From Anaeromicrobium sp. (GTDB taxonomy: Bacteria; Bacillota; Clostridia; Peptostreptococcales; Thermotaleaceae): a DNA stretch of 45,627 nt. The translations under genes were made by a program, and so were the position numbers. Below the pieces are notes generated by a model. That model had not been told where the DNA came from and ran no database searches. It was given only the letters and a program-made list of their open reading frames with translations. Shown here piece after piece: positions 1 to 8,616 of this stretch (within the stretch, counting starts at the first letter, position 1; each line of letters begins with the position of its first letter). The stretch is taken from the NCBI RefSeq assembly GCF_025210435.1, contig NZ_JAOART010000145.1, positions 1-45,627 of the forward strand, given 5' to 3'.

Positions 1-141
1 ATGCTACTCCAACATGACACATGAACCTATATACGAAGATTCACACTTTCGCTTGTGACAAGGACTTGGGTGGAAAAGATTTTCAATATATTTTCCTGAA
101 ATAGGCTCACATAAAGCAAGTTTATACACCAGAAATCTATA
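1..141 (-). repeat. Interspersed ~235-bp structured repeat, copy 1 (cut by window edge)
   Basis: This is the 3' part (plus-strand sense) of a repeat found complete at 18175-18413 and 45350-45582. Identity to those copies is high across the shared part, including the TCACACTTTCGCTTGTGA hairpin and the AAATCTATA end arm. The strand is given as minus because on that strand the hairpin loop reads GAAA, a GNRA-type tetraloop. It lies beyond the terminator of the minus-strand UPF0180 gene. Confidence 0.85.
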
Positions 142-221
142 TAAGTTGTATATCTATATATAGTTTAATAACACTACACTATTTTATCAGAATTTTATTT
201 AATAGCAACTAAAAAATTATT

Positions 222-245
222 AAAAAAGACCTCATAAGAGGTCTC
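222..245 (-). terminator. Rho-independent terminator of the UPF0180 gene
   Basis: Hairpin AGACCTC-TTAT-GAGGTCT on the minus strand is followed by a run of six T, immediately after the stop codon of the gene ending at 248. Confidence 0.85.
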
Positions 246-247
246 TT

Positions 248-493
248 TTAACTAAAAGTATTAGTTAATTGGTTTTTAATATCTTCCGGTGTACGTCCAT
301 CCGCACTTATAACAGATGCCTTAGTAGCAGTATCTTGCATACCTAAAAAGTTATTTTTCTGTCCTGTAACTATTACTGCATCTAGATTTCTTATATCACT
401 GCTATCATTTTGAAGTTCAACTACATCATATCCTTCATTAGATAAAAAGTTCTTCACATTTTGTAAAGACTTTTCAACACCAACTCTTTTCAT
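248..493 (-). CDS. UPF0180 (YkuS-like) small protein
   Basis: About 81 residues starting MKRVGVEKSLQNVKNFL. It matches the UPF0180/YkuS pattern: an N-terminal GVE-x-SL-x-V start, a GYDVVEL strand, a VVTGQ-like segment (here IVTGQKNN) and a DTATKASVI segment near the middle. The family is common in Bacillus and Clostridia and has no established function. I chose the ATG at 493 because TGGAGG lies 9 bases upstream; an in-frame TTG at 499 is too close to that site. The gene is monocistronic with its own terminator. Confidence 0.85.
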   Translation of the reverse strand: MKRVGVEKSLQNVKNFLSNEGYDVVELQNDSSDIRNLDAVIVTGQKNNFLGMQDTATKASVISADGRTPEDIKNQLTNTFS

Positions 494-567
494 AGTCAAA
501 TGCCTCCATTTTCATAAATATAAGTATACATAAAATAGTATTCCTTATCTATGAAATATTTATACTA

Positions 568-1572
568 TTACTTTATGGACTTAACGCTTTCCCTTTCTAC
601 TAAATTATGAGGTAGCTTAACTACATTACAATCTAGCTCTTCTTCGTTTATTTTCTTTATTATCATTCTAATGGCAACAGCACCAATATCATATATAGGC
701 TGATGTATTGTAGTTAATTTAGGCCTATATATGGAGGATAGTTCAATATCATTAAAACCTGCAACAGATACATCATTAGGTACATTATACCCATTATCAA
801 ACAAAGCATTTATAGCACCAATAGCCATTACATCATTTGATGCAAATATGGCAGTAGGCATATGTTTACTTTTAATTAAATTTTGGGTTAATTCATATCC
901 CTTTTCAATTTTATATTCCCCTTCATACACAATGTTTTCATTTAGTGCTATATTATTATCTTCTAAGGCCTTTTTATATCCTTCATAAATTCTTAAACTA
1001 AATGCATCACGTCCTTGTCTTCTCATAAGAGCTATTTCTTTATGTCCTTTGTTTATTAAATACTCTGTAATTTCATAGGCTGCTTTGAAATTATCTATGG
1101 ATACGGAGGGGATCTGAACTTCGTCCGTATTTCGATTTATTAAAACCACAGGAGTATTCATATTAGATATGTACTTAATAAGTTTTTCATCTAATTCCCA
1201 AGTCATAAAGACAATACCTTCCACTTGTTTAGCCTTTAATAGGTTTAAATATCTCAACTCTTGTTCTTGGTCTCCATAGGTACTACATAATAAAATATCA
1301 TAATTATACATTCTTCCAATTTCTTCAATTCCACTTAATATTTCATTTATAAATGTATTAGAAATATCTGGTACTACCACGCCAATTAATTGACTTTTTT
1401 TCATTACTAAACTTCTTGCTATAGGATTAGGCATATATCCAGTCTCTTCAATTATTGCCATTACCTTTTGCCTAATCTCATTACTTACAGGTTTAGATCC
1501 ATTTATTACCCTAGACACGGTAGATATGGAAACACCAGCTTGTTTTGCTATATCTTTTATAGTTATACTCAT
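568..1572 (-). CDS. LacI/GalR-family transcriptional regulator
   Basis: A DNA-binding regulator of about 334 residues. The N-terminal helix-turn-helix with hinge is typical (TIKDIAKQAGVSISTVSRVI, then NPIARSL). It is followed by a periplasmic-binding-protein-like effector domain beginning IGVVVPDISNTF and containing the conserved FASNDVMAIGA and VSVAGFNDIE segments. The chosen start (ATG at 1572) has GGAG 8 bases upstream; a longer frame to 1614 lacks a good site. Members usually repress sugar-use genes and some, such as CcpA, act globally. No sugar genes lie nearby, so the target cannot be read from context. The HTH is only moderately CcpA-like. Confidence 0.9.
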   Translation of the reverse strand: MSITIKDIAKQAGVSISTVSRVINGSKPVSNEIRQKVMAIIEETGYMPNPIARSLVMKKSQLIGVVVPDISNTFINEILSGIEEIGRMYNYDILLCSTYGDQEQELRYLNLLKAKQVEGIVFMTWELDEKLIKYISNMNTPVVLINRNTDEVQIPSVSIDNFKAAYEITEYLINKGHKEIALMRRQGRDAFSLRIYEGYKKALEDNNIALNENIVYEGEYKIEKGYELTQNLIKSKHMPTAIFASNDVMAIGAINALFDNGYNVPNDVSVAGFNDIELSSIYRPKLTTIHQPIYDIGAVAIRMIIKKINEEELDCNVVKLPHNLVERESVKSIK

Positions 1573-1705
1573 TTTTTTCACTCCATTTTTATTATATTTA
1601 TTTTTAAGAAACAAATATAAACAATCAGATTTTTAAGTAAGTCTTTCTCATGAAATTTACTAGTTCTACATTTAATTTAAATTTCCTTCTTATTTTTGGT
1701 TTTTT

Positions 1706-1734
1706 TTGAAGGATTTTTTATTTTTTTGTAGAAT
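1706..1734 (+). promoter_or_regulatory. SigA-type promoter for the M23 peptidase/bactofilin pair
   Basis: TTGAAG and TAGAAT separated by exactly 17 bases, about 40 bases upstream of the start codon at 1774. Transcription would start near 1741. Confidence 0.6.
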
Positions 1735-1773
1735 AATAGCCCTAATAGTGTTTTAGAAATGAGGAAATTTAAT

Positions 1774-2712
1774 ATGAAATTCAATCATATAATAAAAAAA
1801 CTCAAAAATGAATCCGTATCTATTATGATAGTTCCACATACGGGAGAAAATGTTAAACAAATTAACTTTAAAAAATCATTTTTGTATACTTTTCTAGGTT
1901 GCTCATCCATATCCTTTATTATAATTTGTGCATCATTGGCTTTTTTAATAAGTGGCAATGGATCTTTATATAAGGATTTGGCTACCAAAGAAAAGATTAT
2001 TAGTAAGCTAACGGCTGAAAACAATGTTCAATCAAAGGAAATTACTCAATTGAGGAACAAGACAAAATTAATTAGTGAAAAGCTAGAAGCTTTAAACGAT
2101 TTAGAAGAACAAGTTCGAGCAATGGTAGGATTAAAAAAAAACATTGATTCCATGAAGGAAAAGGAAGTTTCAAGATCCTTAGTATCTAGAATAAACTTAG
2201 ATTCATCAGACGAAGAATTAGACTCTCAAATATTATCCCTATCTGGTAGTATGGATAGTGAAAATGACAATTTACAGAAATTAATTAAGGATGTAAACAA
2301 CCGATTAGAATTTTTAAAATGTAAACCTGACAAATGGCCTACTCATGGAAGAATAACTTCAAAGTTTGGTTATAGATTGTCTCCACTGACAAACAGAAGA
2401 CAATTTCATAAGGGCATTGATATAGCCAATAAAACGGGGACAAATATCCTATCTGCAGCTAATGGTATTGTTGTTTTCTCAGATAGAATGTCTGGTTATG
2501 GAAATACTCTAATCATTTCCCATGGGTATGGTTATAGAACTGTATATGCCCATAATCAAAGGAATTTAGTAAAAGTAGGACAAAAGGTAACAAAAGGACA
2601 ATTAATAGCTAAAATGGGAAATACAGGTCGTAGTACGGGACCCCATGTGCACTTTGAAGTCCATTATAATGGTAAAAGAATTAATCCTATGAAAATCTTG
2701 AGTAGTAAATAG
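1774..2712 (+). CDS. Membrane-anchored M23-family metallopeptidase
   Basis: About 312 residues. One membrane segment lies near residues 30-57, then a coiled-coil-like stretch (about 70-175) rich in Lys/Glu/Leu, then a C-terminal LytM/M23 domain. The zinc-binding pattern is visible: HKGIDIA (HxxxD) and GPHVHFEV (HxH), plus the GYGNTLIISHGYG and GNTGRSTG segments. This is the EnvC/NlpD/SpoIIQ-like layout of a cell-wall endopeptidase facing outside. The ATG at 1774 is preferred over 1759 because GAGGA is spaced 8 bases before it. It is followed 52 bases later by a bactofilin gene, a pairing seen in many bacteria that suggests localised wall remodelling. Confidence 0.9.
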   Translation: MKFNHIIKKLKNESVSIMIVPHTGENVKQINFKKSFLYTFLGCSSISFIIICASLAFLISGNGSLYKDLATKEKIISKLTAENNVQSKEITQLRNKTKLISEKLEALNDLEEQVRAMVGLKKNIDSMKEKEVSRSLVSRINLDSSDEELDSQILSLSGSMDSENDNLQKLIKDVNNRLEFLKCKPDKWPTHGRITSKFGYRLSPLTNRRQFHKGIDIANKTGTNILSAANGIVVFSDRMSGYGNTLIISHGYGYRTVYAHNQRNLVKVGQKVTKGQLIAKMGNTGRSTGPHVHFEVHYNGKRINPMKILSSK

Positions 2713-2764
2713 TTTATGTGTACATAGGAAAAATAAAATACTTTAGAATAAATGGAGGTCTAGC

Positions 2765-3163
2765 ATGTTTAAAAAAAATACTAGTTCAGAAAATATTAAT
2801 ACAAATATCAATACTTTAATTGGTAAAGGTTCTACATTTGAAGGGAAGTTAAATGCCCAAGGTACTGTAAGAATAGACGGAGAATTTCTTGGTGATATAA
2901 TCATAAATGGAAATCTAATCTTAGGTGTTGAGGGAAAAATTTCAGGAAATATTCAAGGAGATAATGTTATAATTTCTGGTTCTGTACATGGAAACATTAA
3001 CACTAATGAACAACTTAAGATCAATTCATCGGGGAAAGTTATAGGTGACTTAAAGGTTGACAGCCTTGTAATAGAAGACAAGGCCATATTTGAAGGAAAA
3101 TGTAGCATGAAAACTAATTCTACACAAGTTATTCCTATAGAGAAAACTGCTGAAAAAAAATAA
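2765..3163 (+). CDS. Bactofilin (polymer-forming cytoskeletal protein)
   Basis: 132 residues. The centre is a run of short beta-helix turns (GKGSTFEGKL, VRIDGEFLGDI, ISGNIQGDNVIISGSVHGNI, IGDLKVDSLVIEDKAIFEGKC) with the regular Gly/hydrophobic spacing of the bactofilin (DUF583) family. N- and C-terminal tails are short and polar, as usual. Bactofilins self-assemble without nucleotide into membrane-associated filaments that position wall enzymes. A strong GGAGGT site precedes the ATG. It is probably cotranscribed with the M23 peptidase upstream. Confidence 0.92.
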   Translation: MFKKNTSSENINTNINTLIGKGSTFEGKLNAQGTVRIDGEFLGDIIINGNLILGVEGKISGNIQGDNVIISGSVHGNINTNEQLKINSSGKVIGDLKVDSLVIEDKAIFEGKCSMKTNSTQVIPIEKTAEKK

Positions 3164-3177
3164 CTTTAATGTACCTT

Positions 3178-3212
3178 AAGGGAGAGTCTATATTTAGTCT
3201 CTCCCTTGTTTG
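3178..3212 (+). terminator. Terminator between convergent genes
   Basis: AAGGGAGAG ... CTCTCCCTT hairpin followed by TGTTTGTTT. It lies just past the bactofilin stop and before the end of the opposing lipid-kinase gene, so it could serve both strands. Confidence 0.75.
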
Positions 3213-3216
3213 TTTA

Positions 3217-4116
3217 CTATGGAATCACCACTTCTATTGCCTTAGGAATTGTTAATATGGTGGCTGGTAACCTTTCACCCTTTTCACCATCTAAATCCAA
3301 TATTATATCTTTATTCTTAGAAGTAGGTGTTATTCTTATTTTATTAGATTGAAGGTACATAATTTTAGGATGGTTTATATGCTCTCCTGCAATCACTTGT
3401 AAAAACAAGGTGACAAAATCTTTTATATCACATTTTTCTATAATGCACACATCTAGTAATCCATCATCAGTCTTTGCCATGGGAGCAACCTTCTTAAATC
3501 CTCCAACCATAGGTGTATTAGATACTATGAACATGAATATTTCCTTTTTTTCTTTTTTTTCTTCATACTCAATTTCTACTTCTATACTATTAAAAAGGTT
3601 TTTAGGAATTTCCTTTACACCTTCCACATAATAAGCGTACTTACCAAAGGTAGTTTTAAAATCTGAAGATGCTTTGTATCCCACATCTGTAAACATTCCT
3701 CCAGCTGCTACATTTAAGAAATATTTTTCTCCAACTTTTCCTAGATCAATCTTTGCAGTCTTCATATTCTTAATCATGTTTATAAAGGATTGGCCATCAT
3801 TAGATATTTTGTACCAATTAGCAAAATCGTTAACAGTTCCACTAGGAAGTATGGCCAGTGGAATATTAACATTATACTTTACCATTCCGTTTATAACCTG
3901 ATTTACAGTTCCATCTCCTCCTACAGCTACTATTAAATCAAACTTACCTTGGGGAATATTTTTTAATTCATTTAAGGTTCCTTCTTCATTTATGGTATAG
4001 TATATATCCACTTCCCTTATTATTTTATCTAGTACTAATCTTCCAATTATCCTATCAAGGCTTTTTTGAACTATCTGTTTACCTGATGAAGGATTTATAA
4101 TGAACTTTACATTCAT
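3217..4116 (-). CDS. Diacylglycerol kinase-like lipid kinase (DagK/YegS family)
   Basis: 299 residues of the DAGK catalytic fold. The N-terminal INPSSGK and the nucleotide-binding GGDGTVNQVINGM loop (about residues 66-78) are diagnostic, as is LPSGTVNDFANW. The C-terminal beta domain carries the LLDVCII and LDLDGE segments typical of YegS/BmrU/DgkB proteins. It phosphorylates a lipid such as diacylglycerol at the inner membrane face; the exact substrate is not readable. A repeated GAGGTGAGGTGAG purine tract precedes the ATG. Confidence 0.9.
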   Translation of the reverse strand: MNVKFIINPSSGKQIVQKSLDRIIGRLVLDKIIREVDIYYTINEEGTLNELKNIPQGKFDLIVAVGGDGTVNQVINGMVKYNVNIPLAILPSGTVNDFANWYKISNDGQSFINMIKNMKTAKIDLGKVGEKYFLNVAAGGMFTDVGYKASSDFKTTFGKYAYYVEGVKEIPKNLFNSIEVEIEYEEKKEKKEIFMFIVSNTPMVGGFKKVAPMAKTDDGLLDVCIIEKCDIKDFVTLFLQVIAGEHINHPKIMYLQSNKIRITPTSKNKDIILDLDGEKGERLPATILTIPKAIEVVIP

Positions 4117-4236
4117 AAGCTCACCTCACCTCATATTTTTATTTAAAATGCTTTCTTAAAAGTTAAATAATCTATTTTTTATCCTAATAAAATTCCTCAT
4201 ACATTCATAATTCCCTTTTTAGGTTCCTATCATTCC

Positions 4237-5715
4237 TTATAATAAGGGGGTATAGTAATCTCTTATATGTTCCTTATCATATCCCTTAATTATATTTGCC
4301 AATATGTTCATACCCTTTTCTATTTGTTCTGGGTATACGGCTGCTATACTTAGTCTAAAATAACTATTTTCATTTACTATGGGAAAAAATATATTTCCTG
4401 GTATTATTAATACATTTTTTTCAGCTGCCTTTTCATAAATTTCATCAGAATTTAGTCCCTCAGGTAGTTTAAACCAGAAGTTTAAACCTCCATTAGGAAT
4501 GGAATATTCTAAACCTAATTGACTAAAGTATTTACTAATACTTTTGCCCATAACTTCAAATCTTTCTTCATATATTTTTTCCATATGATGTATATGGTCT
4601 TTCCAAATATCTCTTCTTAAGTATAAATCAAAGACCCTCTGATTTAATCCAGAAGTGGAAATATCTGATGTATGCTTAGCCCTTAATATTTTATGGTATA
4701 CCCTTGGGGGCATTACTAAAAATCCAAGGCGCAGCCCAGGCATGAAAATCTTTGAAAAACTCTTAATATATATTACTAATCCATCCTTATCCAAGCTCTT
4801 TAATGTGCCATTTTCCCTTTTATTAAATACTAAATCACTTAGATAATCATCTTCCACTATTAATATATTATATTTTTTAGCTATGTCTAATATTTTCTTC
4901 TTTTTTTCTAAAGAGTAACTATAACCTGTAGGATTTTGAAAATTAGGCATTAAATATATTAACTTAGGTTTGTTAACCTTAACTGATTCTTCTAATTTCT
5001 TTATATCTATGCCATCTTCTAAAATGGGAATAGATATTATTTGGGCTCCCCTTGATCTAAAAGTTCCAATTGCCCCTGTATATGTGGGGCTTTCTACAAT
5101 TACCCTATCATTATATTCTACTAGGGCCTTTGCTATTACGTCTATTCCCTGTTGAGCTCCTGATATTATTTGTACATTTTCGGGTTTGGTTTCAATATTA
5201 TAATTTTTTAGATATTTAGTCAAAGACTCTCTTAATGGAAAATATCCTTGGCTTTCTTGGTATCCAAAAACTTCTCCCTTATCCCTATCTAACACCTCAT
5301 TTAGCAATACTTTAAATGCTTCTACTGGAAATAAATCAGGAGTAGGAGTTGCACTGGCAAAACTTATCATATCTTTTCTAATCTGCATTTGCCCTTGGTC
5401 CATTAGTTTAAGATCATCCTTAGCAGGGTATTTTTCTAATATTACATCTTCGTTATCATATTCAAGTCTAGGGGATACAAAAGTACCACTTCCCATTTTT
5501 TTATATACATAACCTTCCTTTTCTAATAATCTATATGCATTTACCACAGTACTATTATTTACTTCTAACTGACCTGCTAGTGACCGTATAGGTGGTAACT
5601 TATAATGATCCTTTAATTGTCCTTTTATTATGCTATCTCTAATAATATTAAATAATTGGACATATAAGTGTTGAGGTTTTCTTTTGTCTAAAGTGTTTTT
5701 GTTGAATTTTTCCAT
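4237..5715 (-). CDS. MocR-type regulator: GntR HTH fused to PLP aminotransferase fold
   Basis: 492 residues. Residues about 12-80 form a GntR winged helix (QLFNIIRDSIIKGQLKDHYK, then STVVNAYRLLEKEGYVY). From about 115 on there is a class I aminotransferase fold with the PLP-binding lysine at K322 in SFSKIF and the LRLGF segment after it. The QNPTGYSYS and VEDDYLSDLVF motifs are intact, so the PLP site looks functional. MocR proteins (PdxR, GabR) sense PLP or amino compounds and often control a divergent gene. No obvious partner lies next to it. AGGAGG sits 7 bases before the ATG. Confidence 0.9.
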   Translation of the reverse strand: MEKFNKNTLDKRKPQHLYVQLFNIIRDSIIKGQLKDHYKLPPIRSLAGQLEVNNSTVVNAYRLLEKEGYVYKKMGSGTFVSPRLEYDNEDVILEKYPAKDDLKLMDQGQMQIRKDMISFASATPTPDLFPVEAFKVLLNEVLDRDKGEVFGYQESQGYFPLRESLTKYLKNYNIETKPENVQIISGAQQGIDVIAKALVEYNDRVIVESPTYTGAIGTFRSRGAQIISIPILEDGIDIKKLEESVKVNKPKLIYLMPNFQNPTGYSYSLEKKKKILDIAKKYNILIVEDDYLSDLVFNKRENGTLKSLDKDGLVIYIKSFSKIFMPGLRLGFLVMPPRVYHKILRAKHTSDISTSGLNQRVFDLYLRRDIWKDHIHHMEKIYEERFEVMGKSISKYFSQLGLEYSIPNGGLNFWFKLPEGLNSDEIYEKAAEKNVLIIPGNIFFPIVNENSYFRLSIAAVYPEQIEKGMNILANIIKGYDKEHIRDYYTPLL

Positions 5716-5736
5716 AAGGCCCTCCTAAAAACAACT

Positions 5737-5854
5737 TTATCCGATGACTAACAATTCTATTTTTCCATCCGAATTAAGTTTTTCTTCATATGTATCTATA
5801 ATTTCACTTAAGTTCCTTTCCTTTAATCCTATATATTACTATGAAATACTCCAT
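5737..5854 (-). pseudogene. Possible frameshifted small ORF upstream of the MocR gene
   Basis: Two short coding-like stretches abut on the minus strand in different frames. The first starts at the ATG at 5854 (MEYFIVIYRIKG). The second lies about 1 base out of phase, contains ERNLSEIIDTYEEKL and ends VIG-stop at 5737. Neither has a good start plus ribosome site. It could be a decayed leader gene or chance in AT-rich DNA. I see no other gene between 5716 and 5930. Confidence 0.25.
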
Positions 5855-5930
5855 ATATTATAATTATACAAAAACTCCGTTTTATAAGTCTAGTTAAATC
5901 CTTTATTTTTAAATAATATCACATGTGAAT

Positions 5931-5962
5931 AAAAAAAATACAGCTTATAAAAACTGTATTTA
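5931..5962 (-). terminator. Terminator of the 98-residue hypothetical gene
   Basis: Minus-strand hairpin AATACAG ... CTGTATT directly followed by eight T, 30 bases after the stop codon at 5992. Confidence 0.8.
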
Positions 5963-5991
5963 AACTTTTAGGAAAAATCTATTATTTATTT

Positions 5992-6288
5992 TTAGTGAAT
6001 AGAAACACAATTTTGTCCATATTCTAATCGTTTTATGAAATTCTTTAAAAAACTCCTAGTTACCCTATTATCCTTAAGACTTATATTTCTCAAATAATTG
6101 TCTTCTATTTGAATTATTTCATTAGTTTTATTATCTTGAGCATATTCAATATAATATTTCATATGACTATTGTAAATTTTACTACACACATTAAATCCCT
6201 TTTCAACTAACTTTTCTTCTATGATTCTTCCTTCCTTTTCATTTTCTTTGGTAGTTAATATCATATAATCATATTTCTGTTTTTCCAC
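5992..6288 (-). CDS. Hypothetical protein, about 98 residues
   Basis: I do not recognise this protein. It is charged and soluble-looking, with a likely alpha/beta N-terminal half (YDYMILTTKENEKEGRIIEE, then LVEKGFNVC) and a basic C-terminal helix (RSFLKNFIKRLEYG). No membrane segment or signal peptide is visible. The frame is open upstream to a GTG at 6321, but AGGAAGG lies at good spacing before the GTG at 6288, which I prefer. It has its own terminator. The neighbouring small zinc-ribbon gene is on the same strand 93 bases upstream. Confidence 0.6.
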   Translation of the reverse strand: MEKQKYDYMILTTKENEKEGRIIEEKLVEKGFNVCSKIYNSHMKYYIEYAQDNKTNEIIQIEDNYLRNISLKDNRVTRSFLKNFIKRLEYGQNCVSIH

Positions 6289-6380
6289 CCTTATCCCTTC
6301 CTCACTTTTATATTTTATCACTTTAAAGCACTAAAGTTATTTATATAATAATAGCATTCCTTCTTTCTGTCAACTATATT

Positions 6381-6623
6381 TTAAATTTTTATTCTTTCAA
6401 TTTTAACTCTCTTATCATGATCACATTTTTCACAATAAAATAAATGTACACAAAAATTACTATTTGCTCCATCTACCATACTTGTCAATCCAATTGGTAA
6501 ATAGGGGCTATATTCATCTAAAAAATCTGTTATGGGGCCCTTATCAATCATAACACTTTCACATTTATGGCATCTGCACAAATATTTAGTTAAACCATTA
6601 CATAAAGGACATACCAATTCCAA
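6381..6623 (-). CDS. Small zinc-ribbon-like protein (TTG start)
   Basis: 80 residues with three cysteine pairs: CPLC at the N-terminus, a CRCHKC cluster near residue 17, and YCEKC near residue 68, the layout of one or two zinc ribbons. Function is unknown; similar short cysteine-rich proteins are common in Clostridia. The start is decided by the ribosome site: GAGGAGG lies 8 bases before the TTG at 6623. An ATG only 1 base from it opens a different frame of ten codons and cannot be the start. Confidence 0.75.
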   Translation of the reverse strand: MELVCPLCNGLTKYLCRCHKCESVMIDKGPITDFLDEYSPYLPIGLTSMVDGANSNFCVHLFYCEKCDHDKRVKIERIKI

Positions 6624-6792
6624 TTTTCATACCTCCTCAAATCATTTTTCTTTTTTAATATTCTACACCTATTGATTATTTATTCTATTTAGGCATATTC
6701 AAGATTCATATTTTAACTTGTATGGAATATGATTATTATAGGTTAAAAAGTTTGAGATAAGAGAGTTCATCTCAGATTAAAGGAGGTCATTC

Positions 6793-8328
6793 ATGAAAAA
6801 AAATTCTTTTCTTTACGGCACACTTTTATTAGTAGTTGTAAATTTCATAGTAAGATTTTTAGGATTTTTTTATAAAATAGTTCTTTCACGTATGATAGGT
6901 GCTGAAGGTATAGGGTTATTTCATCTAGTTTTCCCCATTTTAATGATATGCATCACCTTTACCACAGCTGGAATACCTGTAGCCGTATCAAAATTAGTAG
7001 CCCATAATATTTCCTTAGGAAATAAAAAAAATACCTATAGGGTTTTAGCCTTAGCCACCATAACAGGATTTATTATGAGTTCTTTCTTTGCTTTTCTCTT
7101 GTTTAAAAATGCCAGATTTATAAGTGATAACTTATTAAAGTCCTCAGATTCCTACTATAGCCTATTAGGTATTTGTCCCTCTATTGTTTTAATTACTTTA
7201 TCTTCCATATTTAGAGGGTACTACTATGGTATAAAAGAAATGAAGCCTGCTGGTACTTCCCAGGTATTAGAACAAATTTTTAGAATCACATTTGTCATCG
7301 CCACATTATATATACTTGGTCCTATTGAAATTAAATATGCTGCATTTGTTGCTGTAATTGGTATTTCAGTGGGAGAATTGACAGGATTCATATGGTTATT
7401 GTACAACTTTAGGAAAACAACAAGATTAAAAAGAAACTATTCTCCCTTAAAAAACAGACCCCTATTTTACATAACAGATATACTCCTAATAGCTACTCCC
7501 ATAACAATTACTCGATTAATAGCAGTTATTGTACAATCGTTAAACGCCCTATTAATACCTCAAAAACTTCAACTTGCTGGTTATTCCTACGTGGAATCTA
7601 TGAAGGTTTTTGGTAAGATTACAGGAATGGCCTTTCCCTTATTATTTTTGCCCTTTATAGTAACATCTGCTTTAGTAATAAACATTATACCTAACGTGTC
7701 TCAGGAAATGGCCTATAAAAACCTTCATAATATTAGAGTTAAATCTGCTTTAGCCATAAAAATGACCTTATTCGTATCAATTCCACTCTTTGCTCTGTTT
7801 TTAACTTTTTCTGAACCTATTTGTACAGTAATATATAATGAACATGATGTATCCTTTTATCTATCCTTTTTATCTTATTCAGTTATCCTTTGGAGTCTTC
7901 ATCATACGGCAGCAGGAGTGCTCCATGGCATGGGCAAACAAGTAATCACTACTATTAATTACCTACTAGGAACTAGTGTTCAGCTATTTTGTACTTTTTA
8001 TTTAGTCCCTAATCCCCATTATGGTATTAAAGGATTTTTATATGGATTTTTAATATCATCCCTTATAATATGTACTCTTAATGTGTTATCCTTAAAATTT
8101 TTCATAAAAAAAATGCCCATTAAATTTATTAATGACATTTTAAAACCTATAATATGTACTTGTTTCATGATTGCATGTATAAAATTTGCTTACTCAATCT
8201 TACAGATTGGTCTTGTTCTCAATACAACCATAAGCATTTTATTTGGATTTTTAGTATATATGATCTCCATATTACTTACTGGAAGTGTAAAAATTAGTAC
8301 TTTAAAATATGTCTTTACAAAAAAATAA
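6793..8328 (+). CDS. spoVB: Stage V sporulation protein B-like lipid flippase (MOP superfamily)
   Basis: 511 residues with about 14 predicted membrane helices and the polysaccharide-transport/MurJ-like fold. The N-terminus is characteristic of SpoVB (FLGFFYKIVLSRMIGAEGIG, LVFPI, TTAGIPVAVSKLVA), and TITRLIAVIVQSLNALLIP lies mid-protein. SpoVB is needed for spore cortex peptidoglycan and probably moves lipid-linked precursors. AAAGGAGGTC lies just before the ATG. The gene is convergent with the candidate 6S RNA, whose 3' U-run overlaps its stop codon. A paralogue of this family for another polysaccharide cannot be excluded. Confidence 0.85.
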   Translation: MKKNSFLYGTLLLVVVNFIVRFLGFFYKIVLSRMIGAEGIGLFHLVFPILMICITFTTAGIPVAVSKLVAHNISLGNKKNTYRVLALATITGFIMSSFFAFLLFKNARFISDNLLKSSDSYYSLLGICPSIVLITLSSIFRGYYYGIKEMKPAGTSQVLEQIFRITFVIATLYILGPIEIKYAAFVAVIGISVGELTGFIWLLYNFRKTTRLKRNYSPLKNRPLFYITDILLIATPITITRLIAVIVQSLNALLIPQKLQLAGYSYVESMKVFGKITGMAFPLLFLPFIVTSALVINIIPNVSQEMAYKNLHNIRVKSALAIKMTLFVSIPLFALFLTFSEPICTVIYNEHDVSFYLSFLSYSVILWSLHHTAAGVLHGMGKQVITTINYLLGTSVQLFCTFYLVPNPHYGIKGFLYGFLISSLIICTLNVLSLKFFIKKMPIKFINDILKPIICTCFMIACIKFAYSILQIGLVLNTTISILFGFLVYMISILLTGSVKISTLKYVFTKK

Positions 8329-8500
8329 GCCCCAGAATGCCGTTTTGCTTTATAATTCACACCCGCGTCTCAACTAAGTGGGTACCTGCCCCTTATTTCT
8401 GAAGTCCAATAAAGGCATTACATAGATAAGGAAACCCCAGTTCCCGGATGTTATTTGTCGGTTGAATTATGAAGCTTATACGCACATTCTAGGTACGTTT
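8321..8500 (-). ncRNA. ssrS: Candidate 6S RNA
   Basis: An element of about 180 nt in the 288-base gap after spoVB. Its ends pair: AGAATG/CATTCT, then GCTTCATAATTCA with TGAATTATAAAGC, enclosing a partly paired centre containing ACCCACTTAGTTGAGACGCG. On the minus strand it is preceded by a promoter and ends in CTGGGGCTTATTTTTTT. Length, long closing stem, central bubble and terminal U-run fit firmicute 6S RNA, which binds SigA-RNA polymerase. The identification rests on shape and recollection of clostridial 6S sequences, not on a search. Confidence 0.6.
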
Positions 8501-8506
8501 AACTAT

Positions 8507-8535
8507 ATTATACAATATGTTAATACAGTTTTAAA
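8507..8535 (-). promoter_or_regulatory. Promoter of the candidate 6S RNA
   Basis: On the minus strand, TTTAAA and TATAAT are separated by 17 bases. A start about 7 bases downstream (near 8500) coincides with the 5' arm of the predicted closing stem. Confidence 0.55.
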
Positions 8536-8616
8536 GGGAATGAAATTGAAAAGCTATAATTTATATCTATTTTTAGTAATTTAATAATATTTTATTCTCC
8601 TAAACTGTATTTTGAC

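Noticed and set aside
1-141. Repeat as CRISPR or tRNA-like element
   Set aside because: Copies are 17-27 kb apart with no short direct repeats and spacers, and the fold does not match a cloverleaf.
6598-6630. ATG at 6630 directly after GAGGAGG as start of a gene
   Set aside because: It opens a frame of only ten codons and is 1 base from the ribosome site. The TTG at 6623 has ideal spacing and leads into the cysteine-rich protein.
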